Positions 10,741 through 19,435 of a stretch of 64,000 bases of DNA are shown here, piece after piece. Numbering within the stretch: the first letter of the stretch is position 1; every line of letters starts with the position of its first letter. The stretch comes from Entoloma clypeatum (taxonomy: Eukaryota > Basidiomycota > Agaricomycetes > Agaricales > Entolomataceae), in contig OY751489.1 in NCBI GenBank assembly GCA_963565915.1, positions 868,001 through 932,000 on the forward strand. The letters run 5' to 3'. The notes beneath the pieces are model-generated. The model ran no database searches and was not told the origin of the DNA. It saw only the letters and a list, made by a program, of their open reading frames with translations. The position numbers were made by a program, and so were the translations under genes.

Positions 10741-11453
10741 TGTTATATCCATCTCCAAATCTCCGATCCACTCCGATTGTCCTCCGACATTCCGGACATC
10801 CATTACCTCCGCATCTCTGCACGTTGCCATCGTGCATTTCATATTCATAACTCCATGCCTTTATGCATTTCATATTCATATTCCCGTTTACTTATGCATC
10901 GCCTTTTCCGCATGGTCCATTGACCGACATCTCCGATGTTCATTACAGTCACTGGCAACTTACGCCACAACTCCGGACCTACTCCGACCATCTCCGTAAA
11001 GTAATATCATTTAGGTATTTAAGCTCGTACCATACCTGTAGTTCCTCAGTTTGAATATCAACAAAGTTCACTCCTCTACTCCCCGTTCATGCCACAGGTC
11101 CTCACTGTGGTACAATATGCCGACAACATCCTCATCTACTGCTCTTCCTCCATTGTTACCCTTCGACGAGCTCAGTACTGTGTCCAAGTTACAACTCCGA
11201 CGTTGTCCGGCCATTTCCACGTCAACGTGTCTCTCACCGAGATCTTTCTGAGGACCTCCGCACCTCCGACCTCTTCTCCGACCTCCTGAAATTGGGACAC
11301 CTTATCCAACAAATGGCGGTGCAACACATACATTGAAGCCACGTCCCTCCCCTTCGTCGTTCCTCCGCATTCCCGGAGTTCCGCTCCAGTCTCAGTCCTA
11401 CGTCCGACCTCCGACGGACTCCGACGAAGCTCCGACGTTTCACCTACTTAACA
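10741..11453 (+). repeat. Gypsy-B 3' LTR
   Basis: 713 bp, the same length as the 5' LTR, with TGTTA...TAACA ends and scattered substitutions, several at CpG (for example CCGATCG against CCGATTG). The TATA-like word lies near 11018. It is followed directly by ggaatgtcc, the resumed host sequence. Confidence 0.95.
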
Positions 11454-12531
11454 GGAATGTCCATCACTGTGTTAGTGATGAAGGCTGCCAGGGAAGGTGA
11501 TGTGTGCGGAGGCCCTGCATTCATACCAGATGTACCTGGGACCCCTATGACATTGCTTGCAGTTTTTAATACAGCTGATGTTGAACGCAGGAGGAGGTTG
11601 GTCGCTGACAATGTGCCGTCAATCATCGGGACATCAGGGGATGGAGCCACGGCTTGAGAGACAGATGTCAGTACTGCTAGCTGACCAAGGATTGAGGTTG
11701 TCTCTCAAGCCCCCTCGGGTGCCAGCCGTATTGTGTCCCAGACCTGAGTGATTACCTGTTTTGTAGCCCTGTGTTCCCAATCTCTCTCCTCCTCTGACCG
11801 ACACTGTCTTGTAAGTTCCTCGAGCAATTCATGATGTGCCTGTTGAAGATTGCTGACCACCTTCTCCCTGTCTTGAAGATGGTTGTTGAGTTCGCATACA
11901 CTCCTGACACTGAAAAGTTTTTCTGAAGGAAAAATTCATTATGAAAGAGGAATCCTCTTTTCTTTGGGTATATCTTTAAGAAAGATACAAAGTATTTTAT
12001 ATGGAAATTTTCAAGAAACATGTAATGTTTTTTCCAAATATTTTTGGCCAAAAAACTTTTTGTTTATCCTACAGTTTTTCTTGAGGAAAAAAAACTAGAT
12101 CCATTGTTTGAACAATGGAATAAGTTTATCTTTGAGAAAAACTCTTGGAAAAATGAAAAGTTTTACCAGAAGAAATACTTTGGAAACACATTATATGTTT
12201 CCTAAAATTTTCTATATGAAACACTTTGTATCTTTCTCAAAGATACACCCAAAGGAAAGAGGATTCCTCTTTCACAATAGATTTTTCCTCCAGAAAAACT
12301 TACCAGTGTCAGGAGTGATACCATCCTCTCCAGTTCCGCAATCTTCTGGGTATTCGTCTGCCATGGACCGGGCTTGGCTGATGTGCTCTGACAATGTTTC
12401 AGAGGGTCTGTGGCTTGTTTCCCATTATTGTCCTCGTTCCCGTCATTCCTTATACTCTCCTGCCTGACAGAGTGCTTCCCTGAATCAGAATATAAGCTGA
12501 TGCCAGCTGTGATGAATGGCTGTACACACAA
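11454..12531 (-). pseudogene. Severed coding relic, possibly the lost Gypsy-A Gag N-terminus
   Basis: Reading right to left, an open frame with a coiled-coil look (QKIAELERMV) is cut by the inverted-repeat element at 11899-12317 and resumes in frame on its other side (CELNNHLQDREKVVSNLQ). It runs through one TGA (APEGA*ETTS, likely a former CGA) to a Pro/Ser-rich segment ending at the Gypsy-B LTR (AAFITNTVMDIP). On the far side of Gypsy-B the Gypsy-A Gag continues (TSKIIKDPGMF). It is therefore plausible that this is the missing first part of that Gag. I do not recognise a domain, the flanks of Gypsy-B do not form a clean duplication, and an unrelated relic remains possible. The upstream end is unclear. 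Confidence 0.45.
11899..12317. mobile_element. MITE-like inverted-repeat element, 419 bp
   Basis: Terminal inverted repeats begin CACTCCTGACACTG and extend imperfectly for over 100 bp (the arms share GAAAGAGGAATCCTCTTT and the GATACAAAGT region near 11984 and 12226). ATA flanks both sides (11896-11898, 12318-12320), and removing the element restores a continuous reading frame across it. There is no coding capacity; it is AT-rich. The CACT-type end with a 3-bp duplication would suit the CACTA/CMC group, but the fifth base is C, so the class is tentative. Confidence 0.75.
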
Positions 12532-12607
12532 GGTTTTGGCTTGCTAGTGCTTGCCGCGCTTGATGCCCTTGACTTTCCACAACCCGCAAAGCTGTGACTC
12601 CGATAGT

Positions 12608-13062
12608 GTTTAAAAGTTAGGTTAAGTGACTGCCAATTAACTGTAACCTGACTGAACCACAACCAGGCCTAACTGTGACTGTCACTAACCGCACCACCAG
12701 TTATGACCAGTTATGGTCGCAGTTAAGCTCCAAGCTGCAACTTTTGTAACTGGTCATTAACTGGTCCTAACTGATCAACAACAAAAGCTTGGTTATTGAC
12801 TAGTTATTGTGCTTAACTATGAAGTATTACTGCTCTAGTAGGTAGAACATGCAATTCCACATCAAACTAGACTCTAAAGAATATGTTTATCTTATATTTT
12901 TATCACATTAACTGGTTGTAACTGGTTATAACCAGTTAAGATCAGTTAGGTTAGGACCAGTCACAGTTACAGTTAAGAAGAATTTGGACTTTTCTGCGAC
13001 TGATATCAGTTGTAGTTAAGCCAAAAAGTGTCCATTAACCTAACCTAACCTAACTTTAAAAG
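12608..13062. repeat. AT-rich foldback element with AACTGGT/ACCAGTT words
   Basis: The left end reads TTTAAAAGTTAGGTTA. The right end, read from the other strand, is CTTTTAAAGTTAGGTTAGG. The interior holds about ten copies of AACTGGT or its complement in both orientations, and the right end carries four CCTAA units. No ORF of note. It resembles a degenerate MITE; I saw no convincing target duplication. Confidence 0.55.
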
Positions 13063-13352
13063 ACTAGACCCCGAGAGTGTCCACGAGGATTGTTAATGGA
13101 TTTCCAGTATTCCCTGATGGTGTCCTTGAGGTTGCATCGTTTGTGGGACATGTGACAGTAATTGTATGCCCCCTGCCCACCCTTCAAACATTCAATCTTC
13201 CGAGCCTTGATACAGTTCAAACATTGGGCATGAATGATGGTGAAATGAAGGAAGTGAGTCTGGGGATGAGCGCGAGCGATATCTCTATCACACACACAAA
13301 CACCAAACACAACAACAAAGACCAAACAAGTCTCGTGATGCATACTTCTCAA
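13056..13352 (-). pseudogene. Fragment with a Cys-rich zinc-cluster-like motif
   Basis: A 98-residue open frame contains CLNCIKARKIEC followed ten residues later by CHMSHKRC (C-x2-C-x7-C-x10-C-x6-C), then a helical tail (LKDTIREYWKSI). The layout recalls the cluster in the antisense gene of Gypsy-B and similar small basidiomycete proteins, with one expected Cys replaced. The N-terminal part (LVFVVVFGVCVCDRD) looks like intron or non-coding sequence, so only the right-hand exon (about 13080-13260) is credible. No complete gene can be built around it. Confidence 0.4.
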
Positions 13353-14876
13353 TCGATATAGTTCGGGGTGATGAGTGGCATCACTCAGGATGCAACTCTT
13401 CCAAACAACAATTGAATAACTCGTTTAGCGATGGCTCAATAAGTCTCAAACAAGACTTAGAGATAGTTTTCAATAGATAATGAACCGAGGTTTGTGATTT
13501 CTGAACCAACAAGACTTTGTGAACATGATCTCGACCAAACACAAACATGACAATGACCAATACAACCAATAGACAACACGATTTTGACGATTGACAAGTT
13601 CTCGAACACACAAAGACACAATTGCAACTGACTTCCAATGCAAATGAAACGATCTCAAGGCTTCAATGATACTTGCAAATGACAACAGATGCACAAGACA
13701 AATGCTATCAATTCTGGGGCACCATCTAATCTAACCTATCTACAATAAAACTACAAGACTTTATACATGAGCAGCAATAAATATAGAAAAAGGTTGCATG
13801 TGGTATCAATAAATGGTATCCAGTCAAGTGACCTTCGCTAAAGCCGTTTCGATGTGCCCATGTGGTAGACAATGCCACAGGTATGCCCCTTTTCCATATC
13901 TGAACCCCTGCCGCGCTGGAGAGGCCACTATTTCAATATCTTGTTTTTGCGATGCACCTGGGACGATGCCAACGAGTTACCGTGTGGTATCAGCTGCATC
14001 AATTAAGGGTCGCCTCAGTAAGCAACCCATCAGATTCAATCTCTATCAATGCTCACCATAAGGTCATGTTGATCCACATCAAACCTGATCTCGGTCTGTA
14101 TCATCCAATGTCATTTTGATATTTCCAATATGGACGATTTGGACATGAAGCGAGGCGCACATTGACCAAACCTCTCACGAGAATGTCTCCGGCCAAGCCC
14201 CGATGTATGGTAGACAGTGCTAGTGTCATTGATAACTCCAATATAAGACATCTCCTTGTTTCACGCTTTGTCGCAAGAGGCGCTTGATAGTCTTATCTAT
14301 CTCACGAGACAATCCCATGGCTCTCGAGTATCATAGCTAAGCCCATAGTGGTGGCCAGCGCTATGTTCTACATTGCCATGGTTGCTAACTATAAAAGTCT
14401 CTCTCTAACATCGCCACTAAGTCCTCAGCATCGGAGCTCTTCTAGGACTCTCTATATCCCTTAGAGATAGTGTGAAAGGGTGCAAAATGCGCAGATTTTG
14501 GGCCTAGACGCATCGCGGCCACATCATCTCCCCCACACTAAATCCCGACTGTCCCAGTCAATCCTATCTAGTGACAGCAATATGACCAGTCCACTCTAGC
14601 ACCGCTTTCCATATATTTGAGTTCCACCCCAAAATGTGTTCTCACAAGATGGCCCCACTTGGCATGCCACACTGTGGACACACAAAGTCCGCACTGGCCT
14701 CATGTTCGCCTATACCAAGTAATATCAAAGGTTTGCCATTCTCATGACCTAACACCATGCTGATGGATTTTGACAGATAACTTCTCCGCAGTAGCCTCGT
14801 GAGACCTCCAATTTCTACAAAGGCTGGGGCATTCTTCCTCATTCTCCAGTTCTCACTTTTCCCCTCGTTCAAAGAC
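13353..14876. other. No recognisable gene
   Basis: AT-rich sequence with only short ORFs lacking familiar motifs. It lies between retrotransposon debris and a small pseudogene and is probably decayed mobile-element DNA. Confidence 0.6.
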
Positions 14877-15332
14877 ATGTCCACTTCTCTGAACGAGCTC
14901 TATACTCGCCTTTCTAAGTTCAAGGTCGAACTCAACATCCTGACCGATCTCAACTGACTCCGCAAGTCTGGAGAAGCACAGGTTCAGGAGATACTATTGG
15001 AACTTCATGATACACTGGTAGGTGACACTTGCGAGACCCTGTTTTCTACTAAAATGTTTCTTCTTTCAGGTCGCGGCTGCAGGTTGTGTGGATGACTACA
15101 CCAAGCAGCTCTTGAACACCATCACTTACAACTTGCACCACACCGGCCACACAATGGACCGCCACTGGTGGAAATAGTGGCCCAACCTTCATGGGCAGAC
15201 CTTCCAAGACCTCCCAGAGGTGAGTCGTTTTATTATTTGCTTTGCTAGTTTCCACATTACACTCTTCTTACACAGGATCGCCTACTGGAAGAGGACAAGG
15301 CCATCCCCATCCCCAAACCATTCCACTATTAG
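14877..15332 (+). pseudogene. Three-exon small gene relic
   Basis: An ATG at 14877 starts a helical exon (MSTSLNELYTRLSKFKVEL). It passes a TGA (LTDLN*LRKSG) and is followed by a GT-AG intron of about 56 bp to VAAAGCVDDYTKQLL...DRHWWK, then a TAG, and a second intron to DRLLEEDKAIPIPKPFHY and a stop at 15332. The repeated in-frame resumption after each stop and the clean splice sites (GTAGGT...TTTCAG; GTGAGT...CACAG) argue for a once-functional gene. I do not recognise the family. The TGA fits a former CGA. Confidence 0.5.
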
Positions 15333-15687
15333 CTACCATCTCTAATCATTATTTTACGGCACTTGCCATTAGTGCTTGGTGCATAGTCCCGACTGGATAT
15401 CATGACATATCATAAAATATCATTTGTGTACCTTTGAAATCACAAAAGCCTCCCAATATCATTCTATTTCATTCCATATCATTACCTATCATTTGGTGAT
15501 CATTATCGTACTGTAAATCATTCATATAAAAATCAAACTATTATTTACTGTCCGAACGAGACAGCAATACATCTGCAGTATAGTAAAACATGCAAAAAAA
15601 CAATATTTTCGATCCACAAAGTTACGGCTTTGAGCTGCAAAGACTATGGAGGCATAAAATGTAGTGACTGGGATTCAGAAAGAGCCC
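15333..15687. other. AT-rich spacer, no gene
   Basis: It holds repeated TATCATTT words (about 15390-15500) and no ORF. Nothing else recognised. Confidence 0.6.
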
Positions 15688-16326
15688 TCACTGTTTAGAA
15701 ATAGGTTTATCCATTGTGGGCAAAGGACTCGCAGCATGCTTCTCAATTGATGGCGCACCACTGCACCTGGATCTTGGCTTGCTGACAATGATTGGTTTTG
15801 TAAGTGAGGGTTCCATATCTGGCATGGACAAGTATTTAATGAGGTGCTCAAACACCCATTCTACATCTTTGAGAGCATCCAGAAGGCTCGCGCTCTTGAA
15901 AACAGCCTGATCATCACCAACAGCAGTGGCCCACCATGACAGAGTCATGACGACAAGTGCCATACCCAACGGACCACCTTCCAACAACTCGCTCCAGTCA
16001 GCATCACCCAGAACCGCTCGACTGAGGGGATCACCATCCCTCCACAATGGTTGCATCCCCACCCACCAGGACCACCACACAGCATTGAATTCAGCTGCAT
16101 TGGATATGGTGGGTAGCCTCTCCACTGAGCAATGATGTTTGAACCACCACACGACCTCCTCAGGGCACCCAGTCATCAGCAATTTCTGAGGGAGCATGCC
16201 ATGACTCAATAAAAAATTGTGGGAGAAGGTGACTGGAACTTACGCCCTCATCTGGCTCCATAGACTTGAACCTGACCCAAATCTTAACCAGACTCAGCCA
16301 ACGAGGGTCATGAGAGACACCACGGA
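15688..16326 (-). pseudogene. Split gene, 3' part (last two exons)
   Basis: Continuation of the minus-strand gene whose earlier exons lie at 24783-28602. From 16326 leftwards: an exon encoding VSHDPRWLSLVKIWVRF, a 58-bp intron (16243-16186, GTAAGT...CTCAG), then a 166-residue Trp-rich exon (EVVWWFKHH; AVWWSWWVGMQPLWRDGD; LEGGPLGMALVVMTLSWW) ending in a Ser/Pro/Lys-rich tail (SKPRSRCSGAPSIEKHAA) at 15688. Deleting the solo LTR and one copy of its ACGGA duplication joins the frame exactly to KLWLKHFR at 24783. Such Trp-rich tails occur in large families of basidiomycete hypothetical proteins, often near transposons; this is from memory and no function is known. Confidence 0.65.
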
Positions 16327-16462
16327 CGTTATATCCATCTCTGAATCTCCGATCCACTCCGATCGTCCTCCAACATTCCAGACATCCGTTACCTCCGCAT
16401 CTCCGCACATTGCCATCATGCATTTCATATTCATAACTCCATGCCTTTATGCATTTCATATT
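16327..16462 (+). repeat. Solo Gypsy-B LTR, left piece
   Basis: Matches the first 136 bp of the Gypsy-B LTR (first base C instead of T). It is preceded by ACGGA (16322-16326), the left half of a perfect 5-bp target duplication whose right half is 24778-24782. It is cut at 16463 by the LTR of Gypsy-A copy 2. Confidence 0.92.
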
Positions 16463-16829
16463 TGTTATGCTTAACAAACCGTTCCAAGGTTCGGGCAGAG
16501 TATGCAGGAAGTGGAAAGGCGAAGAGCAAAGTGATTGCTAAATCTAAGGAATGTAGCTATGGTACATGTGGTTTATATAGTACTGGCTACGAGCGGTAGC
16601 GAGTGAGTCAGTAGCTGCGGAAGGCAGTGCAGATGAGTCAGTAACTGCGGAAAGGCAGTGCGAAGTGAGTCAGACGACTGCGGAGTGCGAGTCAGCGCGG
16701 GAGTGAAGTATACTAAAGGAGAATGGTAGAGTAAAGGTAAATGAATAAGCGGTCCGATGAGTCAAAGAAATGACGAAGGTACAATGCATGGGAAAAGTGC
16801 GTAGCATACAAACCGGTAAGTCCGTAACA
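16463..16829 (-). repeat. Gypsy-A 3' LTR, 367 bp
   Basis: Ends are TGTTA at 16463 and GTAACA at 16829 on the plus strand. A purine-rich tract lies just outside the right end, as expected 5' of a 3' LTR on the minus strand. It contains tandem variants of GTGAGTCAG...CTGCGGA near 16595-16690. Confidence 0.85.
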
Positions 16830-16863
16830 TGTTCCCCTCCTCAAGCTCTGTGTCCTCACAGAG

Positions 16864-17235
16864 TCATTGTCCCCATCCCTCGTTGTTGCCGGGATCGGAC
16901 CAGTTCGGACTTTCCTTGAGGCTCCAATCATATATCAACTCCTCGTTGATGGCCACGGCGAGTTCGAGGCCTTTGATAGCCAGCCGAATACATCGATTCT
17001 CGATCACGAGGGTGCTGGTGTAGTTTCCGAGAATTTGTTTCTCCTCGGGACTCGGGGCAACGGGTAGGTTGGACAGCGAGTGGAGCCGGATATGCATCTG
17101 GCGATGGAGGAGGTCGGCAAGGGAAGTTTCGAGAGCGTGGATTTGGTCTCTCATGGAGAGTGCCTCGTTCATGAGGGCGGCGATGGCGGGGTTGATGTCG
17201 GTGGTAGAGGTGGAGGTGATGATGGTGTTTGACAT
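16864..17235 (-). CDS. Small third ORF of Gypsy-A downstream of pol
   Basis: A 123-residue open frame between the chromodomain stop (17369) and the polypurine tract, in pol orientation. It has a Thr/Ser-rich start (MSNTIITSTSTTD), a helical, probably coiled-coil centre (ALSMRDQIHALETSLADLLHRQ) and a second helix (LVIENRCIRLAIKGLELAVAINEELIYDW). It has no Cys cluster or catalytic motif and no membrane segment. It survives without stops although the neighbouring pol has two, which hints at selection or at recent insertion. Function unknown; an accessory product expressed with the element is one possibility, chance is another. Confidence 0.5.
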   Translation of the reverse strand: MSNTIITSTSTTDINPAIAALMNEALSMRDQIHALETSLADLLHRQMHIRLHSLSNLPVAPSPEEKQILGNYTSTLVIENRCIRLAIKGLELAVAINEELIYDWSLKESPNWSDPGNNEGWGQ

Positions 17236-17368
17236 GGCGGTGAAGATGGTTGAGAGGTAAAAGAAGAATGGGGTGGCTATATTGGGCAGGGAGAAGACTA
17301 GAGCGGGGAACTCGGTGTGTGGTTGACTGATGAGGTCGATACTGTCATGAGTTTTGAGAACTCATCTT

Positions 17369-19096
17369 TTATTGTGGTCGAGACGGGTTCTGCCGATGGA
17401 AATCACGGATCAAATCTTGAGCGTTCTGAACATTAGCTCGAGGTTCCCATGTGTTCTCTTCTGGGCCATATCCTTCCCACTGGACAAGGTACTGGATCTT
17501 TCTGTGGAACTTTCGAGAGTCTAGGATCGTAGACACATGGTTCTCTTCTCATCCTTCAATGATGATCGGATCAGGGGCTGGTTTCTATTTCTGGATGGCG
17601 TACTTCGGAGTTTCATATGGTGACAACAGGGTCTCGTTGAACACAGGGTGAATCATCTTCCAAGTCTTTGGAAGATCAAGAAGGTACGCGCTAGCTCCTT
17701 TCTTCTCTAGAACTTTGAATGGTCCATGTCGGAGTGCATCAAGTTTCTTTGAGGGTCGATCGGTCCTGATGTTAGTCCCTTCCAGCCACACCTTGTCTCC
17801 GATGCGGTAGTCCCGAGACGGACTTCGCCGTGTGTCAACTGTCTTCTTCATCTGATCCTGTGCTTGTTTCAGCGCAGCATTGGCTTCTTCTCGTGCCTGT
17901 TTGAGTTTTTTCAAGAAGTCGTTGGCAGCCGGATTGGTATCTTCTAACACGAGCTCTCCCTTCCACGGATGTAAACCGTAGTTGAGGTAGAATGGGGTGT
18001 GCTTCGTTGCCTGATGTTCTTTGTCATTGTACTGGAACTCTGCAATTGTGATCCATTCAGCCCAATCATCCTGTAGATGGTTGACAAAGTTTCGTAAGAA
18101 TGCTTCCGTCTCCTGATGTGATCGCTCGGCCTGTCCATCAGTCTGTGGGTGGTATGCGGTGGACAGGTTCCTCTTGATCCCTAGCATGTGGCAGAGTATC
18201 TCCATGAACTTCATGGCGAACTGCGGTCCCCTATCGCTGATGATCTTCTTGGGGATCCCATGAAGCTTCCATATCTGATCCCGATAGATCTTGGCTAATC
18301 CTTCAGCTGATAGTTCCACGGTTGTTGGAATGAGGTGAAGCATCTTTGAATGTCTATCTGTGATGACCAGAATTGCGTTTTTTCCATCAGATTCTGGTAT
18401 CGGTCCCACGACGTCGATTCCTATGTCTTCCCATGGGTGACTTGGTGCTGCATGGGGATGTAGCGGAGCATGTCGCTTTTGTCGCTTAATCTTGTTGCGT
18501 TGACAAGTGTCGCAACCCTTCACGTACTTCTTCACATCATGCAGTATGGTAGGCCACCAGTAGGTGCAAGTGAGGAGTTCATGTGTCCAGTACTGTCCTG
18601 GATGTCCAGCCACTGGTGCATTGTGTGACTCGAACATCAATTCTTGTCGTAATTGTGGATCTGGCGGGACATAGACTCGTTCTCCTGCATAGGTGATCCC
18701 ATTCTCCTGCTGATACCAATGAGAATTCTTTTTTAGGCCCTGCGCTACTTCTGTCTCCATGCGGTTTGAACCCTTGATGCGTGCGATCCACGGATTTTCA
18801 ATGGTCGTGATGTTTCCAATTTTGATGGAATCGGATGTTTCACCCCCTTCAAAGAATTGTTCCTCCGTGAACATCTCCATTTGTACCACATCTTCTGATT
18901 CCAACCGTTTCAAGAATAGTCCCTCCTTGAGCATTTGGTCACTGTCCTGTGGTTCGAGTTCCGCTTCATACCAGGGTAAGCGTGACAGGATGTCCGCTTT
19001 CACATTGGTCTTGCCGGGCACATGCCGTAATTCGAAGTCATAGTCTTGTAACTTCATTTTCCAGCGTTGCTGTCGTTGATTCAGGTCCTGAGGACG
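17369..19096 (-). pseudogene. Gypsy-A Pol copy 2: RNase H tail, integrase, chromodomain
   Basis: Open from the gap edge to 17585: end of RNase H, the integrase HHCC finger (GHPGQYWTHELL...CDTCQRNK) and the catalytic core (IGIDVVGPIPES, SDRGPQFAMKF, HPQTDGQAERSHQE), ending KYAIQK. Then TAG (17585-17587) and TGA (17549-17551), each one C-to-T step from a sense codon, precede an in-frame chromodomain ([20 protein letters not shown], then [12 protein letters not shown]) that ends at TAA 17369-17371. The chromodomain is therefore present but cannot be reached without readthrough. Copy 1 ends before this region because of the window edge. Confidence 0.9.
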
Positions 19097-19296
19097 NNNN
19101 NNNNNNNNNNNNNNNNNNNNNNNNNNNNNNNNNNNNNNNNNNNNNNNNNNNNNNNNNNNNNNNNNNNNNNNNNNNNNNNNNNNNNNNNNNNNNNNNNNNN
19201 NNNNNNNNNNNNNNNNNNNNNNNNNNNNNNNNNNNNNNNNNNNNNNNNNNNNNNNNNNNNNNNNNNNNNNNNNNNNNNNNNNNNNNNNNNNNNNNN
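19097..19296. other. Assembly gap (200 N)
   Basis: Exactly 200 unknown bases between Gypsy-A pol and a Copia LTR. The round number suggests a gap of unknown size. The flanks require it to contain the rest of Gypsy-A copy 2, about 246 bp of the Gypsy-B LTR and Copia 5' sequence. Confidence 0.99.
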
Positions 19297-19433
19297 GTTG
19301 ATATTGACAGTTTCCTGGTCTTATATACCGTACTACTGTTTGTACCAACCAAACAAGTATGTAATCGAAGATGTCTAAGGTCACATGATATAATCTAATC
19401 TAATCTAATCTACGTGATGGAAAAGTTTCAACA
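19297..19433 (-). repeat. Copia LTR fragment in reverse orientation
   Basis: 137 bp matching the complement of the first part of the Copia LTR at 24144-24454, including the (GATTA)n run and TATATAAG box. It ends TTTCAACA at 19433 and abuts Copia gag codons directly. Either a second copy inserted into gag in the opposite direction, or a misassembly next to the gap. Confidence 0.85.
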
Positions 19434-19435
19434 CT

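Larger units (their letters stand above)
4056..11453 (+). mobile_element. Complete Ty3/Gypsy element Gypsy-B with chromodomain
   Basis: Full-length element with two 713-bp LTRs (4056-4768, 10741-11453), both beginning TGTTA and ending TAACA. It contains gag, then pol in the -1 frame, a C-terminal chromodomain and an extra antisense gene before the 3' LTR. A purine-rich stretch (AAGAGGGGAA, about 10729-10738) just before the 3' LTR fits the polypurine tract. It is inserted in Gypsy-A gag. The 5-bp flanks differ (gatgt / ggaat), so no clean target duplication is seen here, although a solo LTR of the same family at 16327 has a perfect one. Three in-frame TGA codons in pol make it non-autonomous as read. 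I could not recognise a tRNA primer-binding site after the 5' LTR. Confidence 0.95.
16463..19096 (-). mobile_element. Gypsy-A copy 2 (3' half; rest lost in the gap)
   Basis: Minus-strand element inserted in the solo Gypsy-B LTR. From right to left: pol from RNase H onward, a chromodomain, a small third ORF, a purine tract (GAGGAGGGGAAC, near 16831-16842) and the 3' LTR. The 5' half should lie to the right but is replaced by 200 N and then a Copia LTR. Confidence 0.92.

Noticed and set aside
4051..11458. A target-site duplication for Gypsy-B.
   Set aside because: The 5-bp flanks are gatgt and ggaat; a shifted near-match (acatcc/acattcc on the minus strand) is too weak to claim.
13030..13060. 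CCTAA repeats as a telomere-like tract.
   Set aside because: Only four units, at the end of a foldback element, and not the TTAGGG unit usual in basidiomycetes.
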